NCBI GenBank assembly: GCA_945861305.1
Contig: CAMATW010000002.1
Coordinates: forward strand, 20,527 to 84,526
Length of the DNA: 64,000 bases
Direction: 5' to 3'
DNA from: Bordetella parapertussis
GTDB lineage: Bacteria > Pseudomonadota > Gammaproteobacteria > Burkholderiales > Burkholderiaceae_C
In this document: positions 8,836-17,881 of the stretch, in pieces
Numbering within the stretch: position 1 is the stretch's first letter
How the letters are laid out: the number at the start of each line of letters is the position of its first letter
Made by a program: the position numbers and the translations under genes
The notes under the pieces: generated by a model
Database searches by the model: none
The model's input: the letters and a program-made list of their open reading frames with translations, nothing else
Told to the model about the DNA's origin: nothing

Positions 8836-8857
8836 CCCAGTTGGATGCCAAACTGGG
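8836..8857. repeat. Inverted repeat after the toxin gene
   Basis: CCCAGTT (8836-8842) and AACTGGG (8851-8857) flank an 8-base loop just after the toxin stop. It could end toxin-antitoxin transcription, but no T-tract follows on either strand. Confidence 0.4.
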
Positions 8858-8916
8858 TCAGACAGACCTTAGCTCCGCCTCTGAGTCAATGCCCGGTTTC
8901 ACCCCGCAACGCAGGC

Positions 8917-10338
8917 TCAGGCCTTCAATGCCTGCAGCAATTTGACATGAACCCCGCCAAAGCCGCCATTGCTCATGCACAGCACATGGTCACCGGGCTG
9001 GGCAGCGGCCTTGACCTGCGCTACCAAGGTGTCGATGTCGCCAGCGGTCTGCGCCCTTGCGCCCATGGGTGACAAAGCCTCGGCGGCGTCCCAGTCCAAG
9101 CCTGAGGTGTGACAAAACGCCAGGTCGGCCAACTCCAAACTCCACGGCAGTTGCGATTTCATCGCGCCGAGTTTCATGGTGTTGCTGCGCGGCTCGAACA
9201 CCGCCAAAATGCGGGCCGTGCCGGCTTGGCGGCGCAAGCCGTCAACCGTGGTGCGAATGGCGGTGGGGTGGTGGGCAAAGTCGTCATACACCGTGATGGC
9301 CTGCTCTCCCGCGCCCACGCGGCCGCGCACTTCCATGCGGCGGCGCACATTCTCAAACGATGACAAGGCTTGGCAGGCATCAGCCACGGCCACGCCCACA
9401 TGCTCGGCGGCGATGATGGCAGCCAAGGCGTTCATTTGGTTGTGCACCCCGCCTAAAGCCCATTGCACCCGGCCTTTCACTTTGCCGTGGTGCAGCGCCT
9501 CGAAGTCGGAGGGTTCGCCGCGCAGTTGCCATGCAGCATGGGGCGAAACGCCAAAACCCGCCACCTCGCTCCACTGGCCCAGGTCCAACACCCGCTGCAA
9601 ACTGTCTTGCTCGGCATTCACCACCAAGCGACCGCTGGCGGGCACGGTGCGCACCAAGTGGTGGAATTGGCGCTCGATGGCGGCCAGGTCGGGGAAGATG
9701 TCGGCGTGATCGAATTCGAGATTGTTCAAAATGGCGGTGCGGGGCCGGTAATGCACAAACTTGCTGCGTTTGTCGAAAAACGCGGTGTCGTATTCGTCGG
9801 CTTCGATGACAAACAGGGGGCGGCTTTGGCCCTTGGCCAAACTTCCCAAGCGGGCCGATACGCCAAAGTTGAGCGGTACGCCGCCGATCAAAAAACCGGG
9901 CGTCAAGCCAGCGTGCTCTAAAACCCAACTCAGCATGGCGGTGGTGGTGGTTTTGCCGTGGGTGCCAGCGATGGCCAGCACATGGCGACTCAGCCCCGCG
10001 GCATGCAGCACGTGGTCGCTCAGCCACTGCGGGCCGCTGGTGTAGGGCAGGCCGGCTTCCAAAATCGCTTCCATCAGCGGGTAGCGCGGCGTGCCGTCGG
10101 GCAAGCGGGCGCGAGAGACCACATTACCCACCACAAACATATCGGGCTTCAAGACCAGTTGGTCGGCGCTGTAGCCTTCGATCAGCTCTATGCCCAAAGC
10201 GCGCAGTTGGTCGCTCATGGGAGGGTAGACACCGCTGTCGCAGCCAGTGACGCGGTGGCCGGCTTCGCGGGCCAGGGCAGCCAAACCGCCCATGAAGGTG
10301 CCGCAGATGCCTAATATATGAATATGCATATCGGCCAT
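8917..10338 (-). CDS. mpl: UDP-N-acetylmuramate:L-Ala-gamma-D-Glu-meso-DAP ligase
   Basis: Mpl reattaches the tripeptide recovered from peptidoglycan turnover to UDP-MurNAc. The 473-residue Mur-ligase has an N-terminal Rossmann-like segment HILGICGTFMGGLAALAREAG (written across residues 6-26), the ATP-binding P-loop IAGTHGKTTTTAML (about 125-138), DEYDTAFFDKRSKF, and YDDFAHHPTAI. Mpl rather than MurC is indicated by GICGTFMGG and YTSGPQWLSDHVL. The start could be 10338 or the internal ATG at 10329 (MHIHILG); neither has a clear ribosome site. It is transcribed divergently from the hypothetical gene at 10371. AmpD, also involved in wall recycling, is encoded elsewhere in the window. Confidence 0.93.
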   Translation of the reverse strand: MADMHIHILGICGTFMGGLAALAREAGHRVTGCDSGVYPPMSDQLRALGIELIEGYSADQLVLKPDMFVVGNVVSRARLPDGTPRYPLMEAILEAGLPYTSGPQWLSDHVLHAAGLSRHVLAIAGTHGKTTTTAMLSWVLEHAGLTPGFLIGGVPLNFGVSARLGSLAKGQSRPLFVIEADEYDTAFFDKRSKFVHYRPRTAILNNLEFDHADIFPDLAAIERQFHHLVRTVPASGRLVVNAEQDSLQRVLDLGQWSEVAGFGVSPHAAWQLRGEPSDFEALHHGKVKGRVQWALGGVHNQMNALAAIIAAEHVGVAVADACQALSSFENVRRRMEVRGRVGAGEQAITVYDDFAHHPTAIRTTVDGLRRQAGTARILAVFEPRSNTMKLGAMKSQLPWSLELADLAFCHTSGLDWDAAEALSPMGARAQTAGDIDTLVAQVKAAAQPGDHVLCMSNGGFGGVHVKLLQALKA

Positions 10339-10370
10339 TGTAAAAGTGTGTGCGGCACAATTCGTGCACC

Positions 10371-10967
10371 ATGAATTCCATCGAAGCTGAAGAAATTGCT
10401 GCTACTGCAGCCCGACTCATCGTGGAGGAGGGCTTGGAGTACGGTCCTGCCAAGCGCCGCGCTGTTCGTGAACTTGGTTTAAATTCCCGAACTGCGTTGC
10501 CAAACAACGAACTCATCGAACAAGCAGTTCGCGAGTACATAGACATTTTTTGTGCGGACACACAGCCGATGGAGCTTGCCGCTTTGCGTGAATTGGCCTT
10601 GAAGTGGATGCAGCGTGTCCCAGAGTTTCGTCCGCACCTGAGTGGCGCTGTTTGGCGAGGAACCGCTACCCGCTTGTCCGATATCTATATTCAGTTGTTT
10701 TGCGACGATGCCAAGTCGGCTGAACTTTTGCTGATAGACAAAGGTGTGCGCTACGAGGTGCACGCCGTCAGCGGTTTCAAGGGGGAAACGGTAGACGCTT
10801 TGAGTGTGAGAAGCCGTTGCGACGTTTTAAATGAAGAAATAGGTGTGCATTTCATGGTTTACGACTACAACGATTTGCGCGGTGCTTTGTTGCCAGATGC
10901 GCATGGCCGACCTTGGCGGGGGGATGCCGAGGCTGTGCGGCGGTTGGTAGACTCCACGAATGGATGA
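10371..10967 (+). CDS. Conserved-looking hypothetical protein
   Basis: I do not recognise the family with confidence. The 198-residue protein starts MNSIEAEEIAATAARLIVEEG with an alpha-helical N-terminal region (1-60). A mixed region contains WRGTATRLSDIYIQLFCDDAKSA (crossing residues 90-115) and an Asp-rich end (FMVYDYNDLRGALLPD). The motif around GTATRLSDIYIQLFCDD resembles nucleotidyltransferase-like folds only loosely. The ATG at 10371 is preferred over an upstream frame extension at 10350. It overlaps the thioredoxin-like gene by 8 bases, so the two are co-translated. Function is unknown. Confidence 0.75.
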   Translation: MNSIEAEEIAATAARLIVEEGLEYGPAKRRAVRELGLNSRTALPNNELIEQAVREYIDIFCADTQPMELAALRELALKWMQRVPEFRPHLSGAVWRGTATRLSDIYIQLFCDDAKSAELLLIDKGVRYEVHAVSGFKGETVDALSVRSRCDVLNEEIGVHFMVYDYNDLRGALLPDAHGRPWRGDAEAVRRLVDSTNG

Positions 10968-11499
10968 CCCTCTGACCGATACACCAAGGCGTTCGTCGCG
11001 CCGACTTCTTTTGGGCACGGCTGTCATGGCCGTGGTGGCTGGTGCGGCCTTTAACTGGACCAGACTCAAGCCCAAGGCTCTGCCCCCTGAAGCCGCGCAA
11101 GCTTTATGGACGTCTGAATTTGACCAACCCAATGGCGAAGTTTTGCGTCTCTCTCAATTTCAAGGCAAGCCCTTGGTGCTGAATTTTTGGGCCACTTGGT
11201 GCACCCCTTGTGTTGAAGAAATGCCCTTATTGGAGGCCTTTTTTCAAGAAAATCAAGCAAAAAGCTGGCAAGTTGTAGGATTAGCCATTGACCAACCCAG
11301 CGCTGTCAAACGCTTTTTGAAACAAAACCCCGTAAACTATTCCATCGGATTTGCAGGGTTGGGCGGTACCGAGTTGGTGAAAAAACTTGGCAACCCTGAG
11401 GGCGGCTTACCTTTTACACTGGTTTTAAATGCCCAAGGCGGACTGATTGTGCAAAAATTAGGAAAACTATCTAGTCAAGAAATGCGCGAATGGGTGTAA
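10960..11499 (+). CDS. TlpA-like membrane-anchored thioredoxin-fold protein
   Basis: A periplasmic thiol-disulfide oxidoreductase of the TlpA/ResA type is predicted. The 179-residue protein has an N-terminal membrane anchor (about residues 16-34) after a positively charged RRSSRR. A thioredoxin fold follows with the active site WATWCTPCVEEMP (about residues 73-85) and a cis-Pro region GLPFTLVL. Such proteins keep cysteines reduced for cytochrome c maturation or handle periplasmic thiols; the specific partner is not visible. It overlaps the hypothetical gene upstream and lies about 80 bases before accB. Confidence 0.88.
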   Translation: MDDPLTDTPRRSSRRLLLGTAVMAVVAGAAFNWTRLKPKALPPEAAQALWTSEFDQPNGEVLRLSQFQGKPLVLNFWATWCTPCVEEMPLLEAFFQENQAKSWQVVGLAIDQPSAVKRFLKQNPVNYSIGFAGLGGTELVKKLGNPEGGLPFTLVLNAQGGLIVQKLGKLSSQEMREWV

Positions 11500-11581
11500 A
11501 TTACAACTCCTAATGACTTTGCCGTTATCTTTACAATGGCATAACTTTAAACGCTGTTAACCGCAGAAGACTACAAAATAC

Positions 11582-12046
11582 ATGGACTTAAGAAAACTTA
11601 AAACATTGATCGACTTGGTCTCTGACTCCAATGTGTCGGAATTGGAAATCACCGAAGCCGAAGGCAAGGTGCGCATTGTCAAAGGGCCTGTGGGTGCACC
11701 CATCATGGTCGCAGCGCCAGCCCCTGCAACCATCTCGGCTGCGCCCTTATCAGTCCAGCCGGCCCCAACAGCGTCAGCAGCTTTGTCCGAAGCTGAACAA
11801 GCTGCTGCTGCGGGTCATGTGGTCAAGTCGCCGATGGTAGGTACTTATTACTCCTCTTCCAGTCCTGAAGCCAAGCCTTTTGTGCAGATTGGCAGCGTGG
11901 TGAAAGAGGGTGAAACCATTTGCATTATCGAAGCCATGAAGATTTTGAATGAAATCGAGGCAGACAAAAGCGGCACCATCACCCGCATCTTGGTCGACAA
12001 CGGCCAAGCTGTGGAATACGGTCAGCCCTTGTTCCATATCGAGTGA
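11582..12046 (+). CDS. accB: Biotin carboxyl carrier protein of acetyl-CoA carboxylase
   Basis: BCCP carries the biotin that is carboxylated by AccC in the first step of fatty acid synthesis. The 154-residue protein has a helical N-terminal part ([13 protein letters not shown]), an Ala/Pro-rich linker (about 45-80), and a C-terminal biotinyl domain with the lysine in [12 protein letters not shown]. Length and layout are normal. It lies 9 bases before accC in a conserved accBC operon. An AT-rich region upstream (11500-11581) probably holds the promoter, but no clean -35/-10 pair was identified. Confidence 0.96.
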   Translation: MDLRKLKTLIDLVSDSNVSELEITEAEGKVRIVKGPVGAPIMVAAPAPATISAAPLSVQPAPTASAALSEAEQAAAAGHVVKSPMVGTYYSSSSPEAKPFVQIGSVVKEGETICIIEAMKILNEIEADKSGTITRILVDNGQAVEYGQPLFHIE

Positions 12047-12055
12047 CGCCAGCGC

Positions 12056-13411
12056 ATGTTTAAAAAAATCTTGATCGCCAACCGTGGCGAAATTGCGCTG
12101 CGAATTCAGCGTGCTTGCCGAGAACTGGGTGTGGAAGCGGTGGTGGTGTATTCCGAAGCTGATCGCGAAGCCAAATATGTGAAGTTGGCCGAAGAGGCCG
12201 TCTGCATTGGCCCTGCCTCCTCTACCCTCAGCTACCTGAACATGCCCGCCATCATTTCTGCGGCAGAAGTGACCGACGCCGAGGCCATCCACCCAGGCTA
12301 TGGTTTTTTAAGTGAAAACGCTGACTTTGCCGAGAGGGTTGAAAAAAGTGGCTTCACCTTCATTGGTCCCACTCCAGAGTCCATCCGCATGATGGGTGAC
12401 AAGGTGTCAGCCAAGCAAGCCATGATCAAAGCGGGCGTGCCTTGTGTGCCTGGCTCTGAAGGCGAGTTGCCCGATGACCCAGCCCAAATCCGCAGAATTG
12501 CCAAAACCATTGGCTATCCCGTCATCATCAAAGCCGCCGGCGGTGGCGGCGGGCGAGGTATGCGCGTGGTGCACAACGAAGCGGCCCTCATCCATGCGGT
12601 GCAAACCACCAAGGCTGAAGCAGGCGCTGCCTTTGGCAACCCTGCGGTCTACATGGAAAAGTTTTTACAAAACCCAAGGCACATTGAAATTCAAATTCTG
12701 GCCGACAACTACAAAAACGCCATTTATTTAGGCGAGCGCGACTGCTCCATGCAACGGCGTCACCAAAAAGTCATTGAAGAGGCGCCAGCCCCTGGCATTG
12801 CCCGTAAATTCATTGAACGCATCGGCGAGCGTTGTGTGGCGGCTTGCAAAAAAATGGGCTACCGGGGTGCGGGTACCTTTGAGTTTTTATATGAAAACGG
12901 CGAGTTTTACTTCATTGAAATGAACACCCGAGTCCAGGTTGAACACCCCGTGACCGAGTTCATTACAGGCATCGATATCGTTAAAACCCAAATCATGACC
13001 GCTGCAGGGCAAAAATTGCCCTACACCCAACGCCAAGTGGTGATCAAGGGCCATGCGATGGAGTGCCGTGTCAATGCCGAAGACCCGTTCAAGTTCACAC
13101 CTTCACCTGGGCGTATCACCATGTGGCATCCACCTGGCGGCCCAGGTGTCAGGGTTGACTCCCACATTTACAGCAATTACTTTGTTCCACCCCATTACGA
13201 TTCCATGATTGGCAAAATCATTGTCTACGGAGATAACCGCGAACATGCTTTAGCGCGTATGCGAACCGCTTTGGGAGAAACCGTGGTGGAAGGCATTCAA
13301 ACCAATATTGCTTTGCACCGTGAACTCATGATGGATCCAGGCTTTATAGCGGGTGGTACCAATATTCACTATTTGGAAGAATGGTTGGTTGTGAGAGCGT
13401 CTGCAGTCTGA
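12056..13411 (+). CDS. accC: Biotin carboxylase of acetyl-CoA carboxylase
   Basis: AccC carboxylates the biotin of AccB using bicarbonate and ATP. The 451-residue protein begins [20 protein letters not shown] and shows the ATP-grasp glycine loop [14 protein letters not shown] (about residues 159-172), [17 protein letters not shown], and [14 protein letters not shown]. Length is standard. The stop overlaps the prmA start by one base (TGATG), so accB-accC-prmA look like one transcript. Confidence 0.97.
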   Translation: MFKKILIANRGEIALRIQRACRELGVEAVVVYSEADREAKYVKLAEEAVCIGPASSTLSYLNMPAIISAAEVTDAEAIHPGYGFLSENADFAERVEKSGFTFIGPTPESIRMMGDKVSAKQAMIKAGVPCVPGSEGELPDDPAQIRRIAKTIGYPVIIKAAGGGGGRGMRVVHNEAALIHAVQTTKAEAGAAFGNPAVYMEKFLQNPRHIEIQILADNYKNAIYLGERDCSMQRRHQKVIEEAPAPGIARKFIERIGERCVAACKKMGYRGAGTFEFLYENGEFYFIEMNTRVQVEHPVTEFITGIDIVKTQIMTAAGQKLPYTQRQVVIKGHAMECRVNAEDPFKFTPSPGRITMWHPPGGPGVRVDSHIYSNYFVPPHYDSMIGKIIVYGDNREHALARMRTALGETVVEGIQTNIALHRELMMDPGFIAGGTNIHYLEEWLVVRASAV

Positions 13412-14286
13412 TGTTCGAGTTATTACTGCTGTGTGCTCAAGACCAAGTCGAGACCATCAGTGAAGCGCTCTTGGCTTTAGATGCGTTAAGCGTCTCCGTA
13501 GAAGACGCCGACGCTCACACCGAGCAAGAGCAAGCCTTGTTTGGTGAACCTGGAATGCCTGCACCTGCTTCGGGCTGGCTTCACTCGCAGGTGATTGCGC
13601 TGTTTGCCGAGCAAGCTTTGGCCGAGCAAGCCGCTCAATTATTGAAGTTCCAAGATTTTTTTGACCATGCAAGCGTTGTTCGCATCGCTGAAGTACAGCC
13701 TCAAGATTGGGTGCGCTTAACCCAGTCGCAGTTTGAACCTGTCGAAATCACCCCTGAGTTGTGGGTGGTTCCCACTTGGCATGAAGCACCTGCACAAGCA
13801 AGCAAGGTGATTCGTTTAGACCCTGGTTTGGCATTTGGCACAGGTACGCATCCCACCACGCGCATGTGCTTGCGCTGGATTGCCCATCATGTGGTGCCGG
13901 CAAGTCGCGTGTTGGATTACGGTTGTGGCTCGGGTATTTTGGCTATTGGCGCTGCCATGTGCGGTGCGGGCAGCGTGGACGCTGTGGATATCGATCCCGA
14001 TGCAGTGACAGCTGCCCAAGCGAACGCAACCGCCAATCAAGTGTTTGTGAATACCGGTTTGCCTGATATGGCTCAAGGGGTCTATGGCTTGGTGGTCGCC
14101 AATATTTTGGCCGCACCCTTGAAGGTGCTAGCCCCACTTTTGTGTGGTCATGTGCAGCAAGGCGGGCACTTGGTTTTGGCTGGTATTTTGAGCCGACAGG
14201 TCGAAGAAATACAACTCGCCTATTCACCCTACATGCAACTCCAAGTCGCCGATACACAGGACGGTTGGGTGTTGATGACAACCTAA
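13411..14286 (+). CDS. prmA: Ribosomal protein L11 methyltransferase
   Basis: PrmA trimethylates ribosomal protein L11 using S-adenosylmethionine. The 291-residue protein has an N-terminal substrate-recognition region and a Rossmann-like methyltransferase domain with LDYGCGSGILAIGA and VDAVDIDPDAV. A catalytic-site-like ANILAAPLKVL and FGTGTHPTTRMCL are also visible. I chose the ATG at 13411, overlapping the accC stop; the in-frame extension upstream lies inside accC. Confidence 0.95.
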   Translation: MFELLLLCAQDQVETISEALLALDALSVSVEDADAHTEQEQALFGEPGMPAPASGWLHSQVIALFAEQALAEQAAQLLKFQDFFDHASVVRIAEVQPQDWVRLTQSQFEPVEITPELWVVPTWHEAPAQASKVIRLDPGLAFGTGTHPTTRMCLRWIAHHVVPASRVLDYGCGSGILAIGAAMCGAGSVDAVDIDPDAVTAAQANATANQVFVNTGLPDMAQGVYGLVVANILAAPLKVLAPLLCGHVQQGGHLVLAGILSRQVEEIQLAYSPYMQLQVADTQDGWVLMTT

Positions 14287-14297
14287 AATCGACACCT

Positions 14298-15020
14298 ATG
14301 TCGATAGTCACCCTTTGTCCTCAGTGCAAGACCGCTTTTGCGATTCAAGCTGAACATTACAGCGCAGCCGATGCATGGGTGCGTTGTGGACGATGTGCTC
14401 ATGTGTTCGAGGTCGATCAGCATTTATTTGAAATAGACCCCACACAGAGCGAAATAGAGCCCTCCGCTACAGAGCCCCCCGTTGTCGCCGCTGTTGCTGT
14501 ACCCGTTTCTTCCGTTGTAATTACAACACCTCCTGTGTGGCAAACTGTAAATAATACAAGTCCTGCATTAGCGGTGGTGGTGATACTTCTGGCAGCTGCG
14601 GTTTTATTGGGGCAAATACTTGTGTTTCAGCGCGACAAATTGGTCGCGATGAATCTCAGTGTGTCGCCGTTTTTCAATTCTGTTTGTCAGACCTTTGGCT
14701 GTCGAGTGGATTGGCCCAAAGAGCCCGATAAAGTGGCCATTGACAACACCAACTTTAAACAGCTTGGGGACGATCGATTCTCGTTTACCTTATCAGTTAA
14801 AAATCAATCTGCCTATTTTTTAGGCGCTCCTGCGCTTGAACTCACCCTGACCAATGATGAGGAGGGGGACGTGGTGCGCAAGGTGTGGTTAGCCCAAGAG
14901 ATAGATCTGCCAGAGGTACTCAAACCAATGCGCACCCAAACAGTGGAAATAGTTTTTTCTGTGGAAGAACCTTTGGCTGGCAAAATTAACGGTTTTCGAG
15001 CCTTACTTTTTTACCCTTAA
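14298..15020 (+). CDS. Zinc-ribbon and DUF3426 domain protein
   Basis: The roughly 240-residue protein starts MSIVTLCPQCKTAFAIQ. It carries a four-cysteine MJ0042-type zinc ribbon (CPQC and RCGRC near residues 8-35), a variable linker, one membrane helix (about 95-115), and a C-terminal DUF3426 domain (about 130-240; FSFTLSVKNQSAYFLGAPALE is its typical look, split across strands). Families like this are common next to prmA in Burkholderiales; the function is not established. The ATG at 14298, 11 bases after prmA, is chosen over a long frame overlapping prmA. Confidence 0.85.
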   Translation: MSIVTLCPQCKTAFAIQAEHYSAADAWVRCGRCAHVFEVDQHLFEIDPTQSEIEPSATEPPVVAAVAVPVSSVVITTPPVWQTVNNTSPALAVVVILLAAAVLLGQILVFQRDKLVAMNLSVSPFFNSVCQTFGCRVDWPKEPDKVAIDNTNFKQLGDDRFSFTLSVKNQSAYFLGAPALELTLTNDEEGDVVRKVWLAQEIDLPEVLKPMRTQTVEIVFSVEEPLAGKINGFRALLFYP

Positions 15021-15036
15021 CAAACTAGGATTTTTC

Positions 15037-15921
15037 ATGGCAGCACTGATTTGTGGTTCATTGGCTTTTGACACCATCATGCATTTTGAGGGACGCTTCA
15101 AAGAACAAATTCTTGCTGAGCAACTTCATATTTTGAACGTGTCGTTTCTGGTGCCTCGATTGCAGCGAGATTTTGGTGGGTGTGCCGGAAATATTGCCTA
15201 CAGCATGAAACTTTTAGGTGCTGAGCCTTTACCCATGGCAACCTTAGGCAATGACGGTGCCAGCTATCTGCAACGGTTGCAAGACCTTGGCATATCAACA
15301 GCACATATCAAAACAATTGAGGATACCTACACGGCCCAAGCCATGATCATGACCGATTTGGATAACAACCAAATCACGGCTTTTCATCCTGGCGCCATGA
15401 TGCAAGCCCACGCTTTGCATGTTGAAAAACATCCGGATATACGTCTGGGCATCATCTCACCCGACGGACGCGACGCCATGCTTTCCCATGCGCAACAGAT
15501 GGTTGAAGCAGGCATTCCTTTTGTCTTCGATCCCGGTCAAGGTTTGCCCATGTTTGATGGCCAAGAGTTACGCCATTTTATTGAATTGGCGACATGGGTC
15601 ACGGTAAATGACTACGAAGGAAAAATGCTGAGTGACCGTACTGGTTGGAGTTCAGCCGAGATTTCTTCCCATGTCAAAGGCCTGATCGTGACTTTGGGCG
15701 CACAGGGGTGTGAGGTTTGGCAGCAGGGCCATAAACATGTGGTGGATCCTGTGAAAGCCCAAGCTGTGGTCGACCCCACAGGATGCGGCGATGCCTGGCG
15801 CGGCGCTTTGTTGTTCGGCTTAGAGCAGGGCTGGGATTTGGTGAAGTGCTCCGAACTCGGTAACCGTATAGGCGCCATCAAAATAGCCAGCCGCGGCCCA
15901 CAAAATTACCAGTTGACATAA
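15037..15921 (+). CDS. PfkB-family sugar or nucleoside kinase (adenosine kinase-like)
   Basis: This is a 294-residue ribokinase/PfkB fold kinase. The N-terminal signature FGGCAGNIAYSMKLLGAE (about 48-65) and the C-terminal signature DPTGCGDAWRGALLFGLE, with its catalytic Asp, are clear. The substrate is not determined by the sequence. Related proteins are often labelled adenosine kinase or carbohydrate kinase, and I leave it general. It follows the DUF3426 gene by 16 bases and ends in a palindrome shared with the convergent H1-like gene. Confidence 0.85.
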   Translation: MAALICGSLAFDTIMHFEGRFKEQILAEQLHILNVSFLVPRLQRDFGGCAGNIAYSMKLLGAEPLPMATLGNDGASYLQRLQDLGISTAHIKTIEDTYTAQAMIMTDLDNNQITAFHPGAMMQAHALHVEKHPDIRLGIISPDGRDAMLSHAQQMVEAGIPFVFDPGQGLPMFDGQELRHFIELATWVTVNDYEGKMLSDRTGWSSAEISSHVKGLIVTLGAQGCEVWQQGHKHVVDPVKAQAVVDPTGCGDAWRGALLFGLEQGWDLVKCSELGNRIGAIKIASRGPQNYQLT

Positions 15922-15946
15922 AAAAACCCGGTGCATGCACCGGGTT
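15920..15946 (-). terminator. Intrinsic terminator between the PfkB kinase and H1-like genes
   Basis: The perfect palindrome AACCCGGTGCATGCACCGGG with TT (15925-15946) is flanked on the left by an A-run, which reads as a T-tract for minus-strand transcription. It therefore terminates the H1-like gene well. It may also stop plus-strand transcription, although the plus-side tail is not T-rich. Confidence 0.85.
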
Positions 15947-15977
15947 GAGAGTGGGCGAAAGTCTCTAACTGAATCAG

Positions 15978-16382
15978 TTAGGGCTTTGACGCTGTCGGAA
16001 AAGGCCAAGCAGCTTGTGGGTTCAGCGTGGTTTGTGCCACATGTTGCACTGCTGAAGGCTTAGCTACGTGTGCGGCAGGTTTTGAGGCTGCTACCTTCTT
16101 AGCGATTGGTTTTTTTTTTACAGCAACCTTTTTAGCGGGTGCTTTTTTAGCGGCTGGTTTTTTCTTCGCTACAGGCTTCTTGGCAGGAGCCTTTTTAGCC
16201 GCCGGTTTTTTCTTAGCTGCTGGTTTTTTAGCAGGGGCTTTTTTAGCGACTGGTTTTTTCTTCGCTACAGGTTTCTTAGCAGCCACTTTCTTTGCAGCTG
16301 GTTTCTTAACAACAGCTTTTTTTGCTGCTGGCTTCTTCTTTGCTGCTGGTTTTTTTGCAGCGGTTTTTTTTGCAGTTGCCAT
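15978..16382 (-). CDS. Lysine/alanine-rich histone H1-like protein
   Basis: The 134-residue protein is mostly tandem AAKKPAAKK/PAKKPVAKK repeats (residues 1-95) and then a different tail with QTTLNPQAAWPFP. This matches the H1-like, AlgP/HctB-like basic proteins that bind DNA and compact the nucleoid or act as regulators. The basic repeat gives a strong positive charge. The sequence is low-complexity, so homology should be judged by layout only. It is convergent with the PfkB kinase gene and ends in the palindromic terminator. A long plus-strand frame across it is an artefact of the repeats. Confidence 0.82.
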   Translation of the reverse strand: MATAKKTAAKKPAAKKKPAAKKAVVKKPAAKKVAAKKPVAKKKPVAKKAPAKKPAAKKKPAAKKAPAKKPVAKKKPAAKKAPAKKVAVKKKPIAKKVAASKPAAHVAKPSAVQHVAQTTLNPQAAWPFPTASKP

Positions 16383-16451
16383 TAGATACTCCTAGATCAA
16401 GTTCTCAGATCGTTGGTTCAAAACACTTAGCCCTTTATCAAAGCCAAGAGA

Positions 16452-16485
16452 TTCATGGAACTGGACAGATGTCCAATTCCATGAA
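16452..16485. repeat. Strong 15-base inverted repeat between nrdB and the H1-like gene
   Basis: Arm TTCATGGAACTGGAC (16452-16466), loop AGAT, arm GTCCAATTCCATGAA (16471-16485). There is a single mismatch, which is a G-U pair in one RNA orientation. It sits about 70 bases downstream of the nrdB stop and upstream of the H1-like start. It may end nrdB transcription, although no T-tract follows, or be an mRNA-stabilising hairpin. Confidence 0.6.
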
Positions 16486-16555
16486 CGGGGTGAGTCCAAG
16501 CACTGCTGAACTGAGTCGGCAAGTGTTTGGACAAATAGGTCATGCATGGTGTCGA

Positions 16556-17749
16556 TCAATCCCAAGACAGCGCGCCGCCGGTTTGGTACTCAATCACGCG
16601 TGTTTCAAAGAAATTGCGCTCCTTTTTCAAATCAATCATTTCGCTCATCCAAGGAAACGGATTTTCTTCATTAGGGTACAAAGTCTCAAGGCCAATTTGG
16701 GTGGCGCGGCGATTCGCGATATAGCGTAAATAACCCTTGAACATGGAGGCGTTCATGCCCAGAACACCGCGAGGCATGGTGTCTTCTGCATAGCGGTATT
16801 CAAGCTCGACCGCTTGATGAAACAGGTCGATGATGTCTGCCTTGAACTCGCTTGTCCACAAATGAGGATTTTCAAGTTTGATTTGGTTGATCAGATCAAT
16901 ACCAAAATTGCAGTGCATGGATTCATCGCGCAAGATGTATTGGTATTGCTCTGCAGCGCCCGTCATTTTATTTTGGCGACCTAAAGCCAAAATTTGGGTA
17001 AAGCCGACATAGAAGAACAGGCCTTCCATCAAACACGCAAACACAATGAGAGACTTAAGCAGGGTCTGGTCAGTCTCAGGTGTGCCAGTGTGGAAATGGG
17101 GGTCCATGATGGCATCAATGAAGGGAATCAAGAACTCATCTTTTTTGCGTATAGAAGAAACCTCGTGGTAGGCATTGAAGATTTCACTTTCATCAAGCCC
17201 CAAAGATTCAACGATGTATTGGTAGGCGTGGGTATGAATAGCCTCTTCAAATGCTTGACGCAGCAAAAACTGTCGGCATTCGGGCGCTGTGATGTGCCGG
17301 TAGGTGCCCAGCACAATATTGTTGGCAGCCAGCGAGTCTGCAGTTACAAAAAATCCTAAATTGCGCTTGATGATTCGGCGCTCATCTTCGGTCAGGCCAT
17401 TGGGGTCTTTCCACAAGGCGATATCGCGGGTCATATTGACCTCTTGCGGCATCCAGTGGTTGGCACAGGTGGCGAGGTATTTCTCCCAAGCCCATTTGTA
17501 TTTAAAGGGGACCAACTGGTTGACGTCGGTTCGACCATTGATGATGCGCTTGTCAGCCGCATTCACACGCCGAGTGTCTGCAGTTTGGGCAGGGGTAGCT
17601 GGAGCGGTGGGGGATATGGCAGACACCACGGCTCCATCGTCGAGAACACGCATGGTGGGTGTTGGCGGGGCAACCGCAGGAGGCGGCGAAACATTTCCTT
17701 GCAAAGGAACAGGCGACAGTGGCAGTACTTCTTCTTCCCAGGTCAACAT
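16556..17749 (-). CDS. nrdB: Ribonucleoside-diphosphate reductase beta subunit (class Ia)
   Basis: NrdB carries the di-iron centre and tyrosyl radical used by NrdA to make deoxyribonucleotides. The 397-residue protein has a Pro/Ala-rich N-terminal extension (about 1-70), then the R2 fold. Metal ligands are visible in [10 protein letters not shown] (Asp), [10 protein letters not shown] (Glu, His, and the radical Tyr in the usual position), [10 protein letters not shown] (Glu) and [10 protein letters not shown] (Glu, His). The radical Tyr is thus retained. It lies about 130 bases downstream of nrdA on the same strand. Confidence 0.95.
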   Translation of the reverse strand: MLTWEEEVLPLSPVPLQGNVSPPPAVAPPTPTMRVLDDGAVVSAISPTAPATPAQTADTRRVNAADKRIINGRTDVNQLVPFKYKWAWEKYLATCANHWMPQEVNMTRDIALWKDPNGLTEDERRIIKRNLGFFVTADSLAANNIVLGTYRHITAPECRQFLLRQAFEEAIHTHAYQYIVESLGLDESEIFNAYHEVSSIRKKDEFLIPFIDAIMDPHFHTGTPETDQTLLKSLIVFACLMEGLFFYVGFTQILALGRQNKMTGAAEQYQYILRDESMHCNFGIDLINQIKLENPHLWTSEFKADIIDLFHQAVELEYRYAEDTMPRGVLGMNASMFKGYLRYIANRRATQIGLETLYPNEENPFPWMSEMIDLKKERNFFETRVIEYQTGGALSWD

Positions 17750-17881
17750 AGTGGTGCTTCCATTATTCTGATTATCAATGGAGAAATGAGAAAGTCACAG
17801 AATTCATTCACATTCCTCTCTTGCTTTGTTGTTGATTTGCATCGACACACACGGGTGTATGCGCTTGGCAAACAGGAGGTT

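Noticed and set aside
9380-10027. Minus-strand frame of 215 residues inside mpl
   Set aside because: It is an out-of-frame shadow with Arg-rich composition; mpl has clear Mur-ligase motifs in the other frame.
16027-16395. Plus-strand frame of 122 residues opposite the H1-like gene
   Set aside because: It is the complement of the AAKKP repeat and consists of Phe/Ala repeats; the minus-strand frame explains the sequence.
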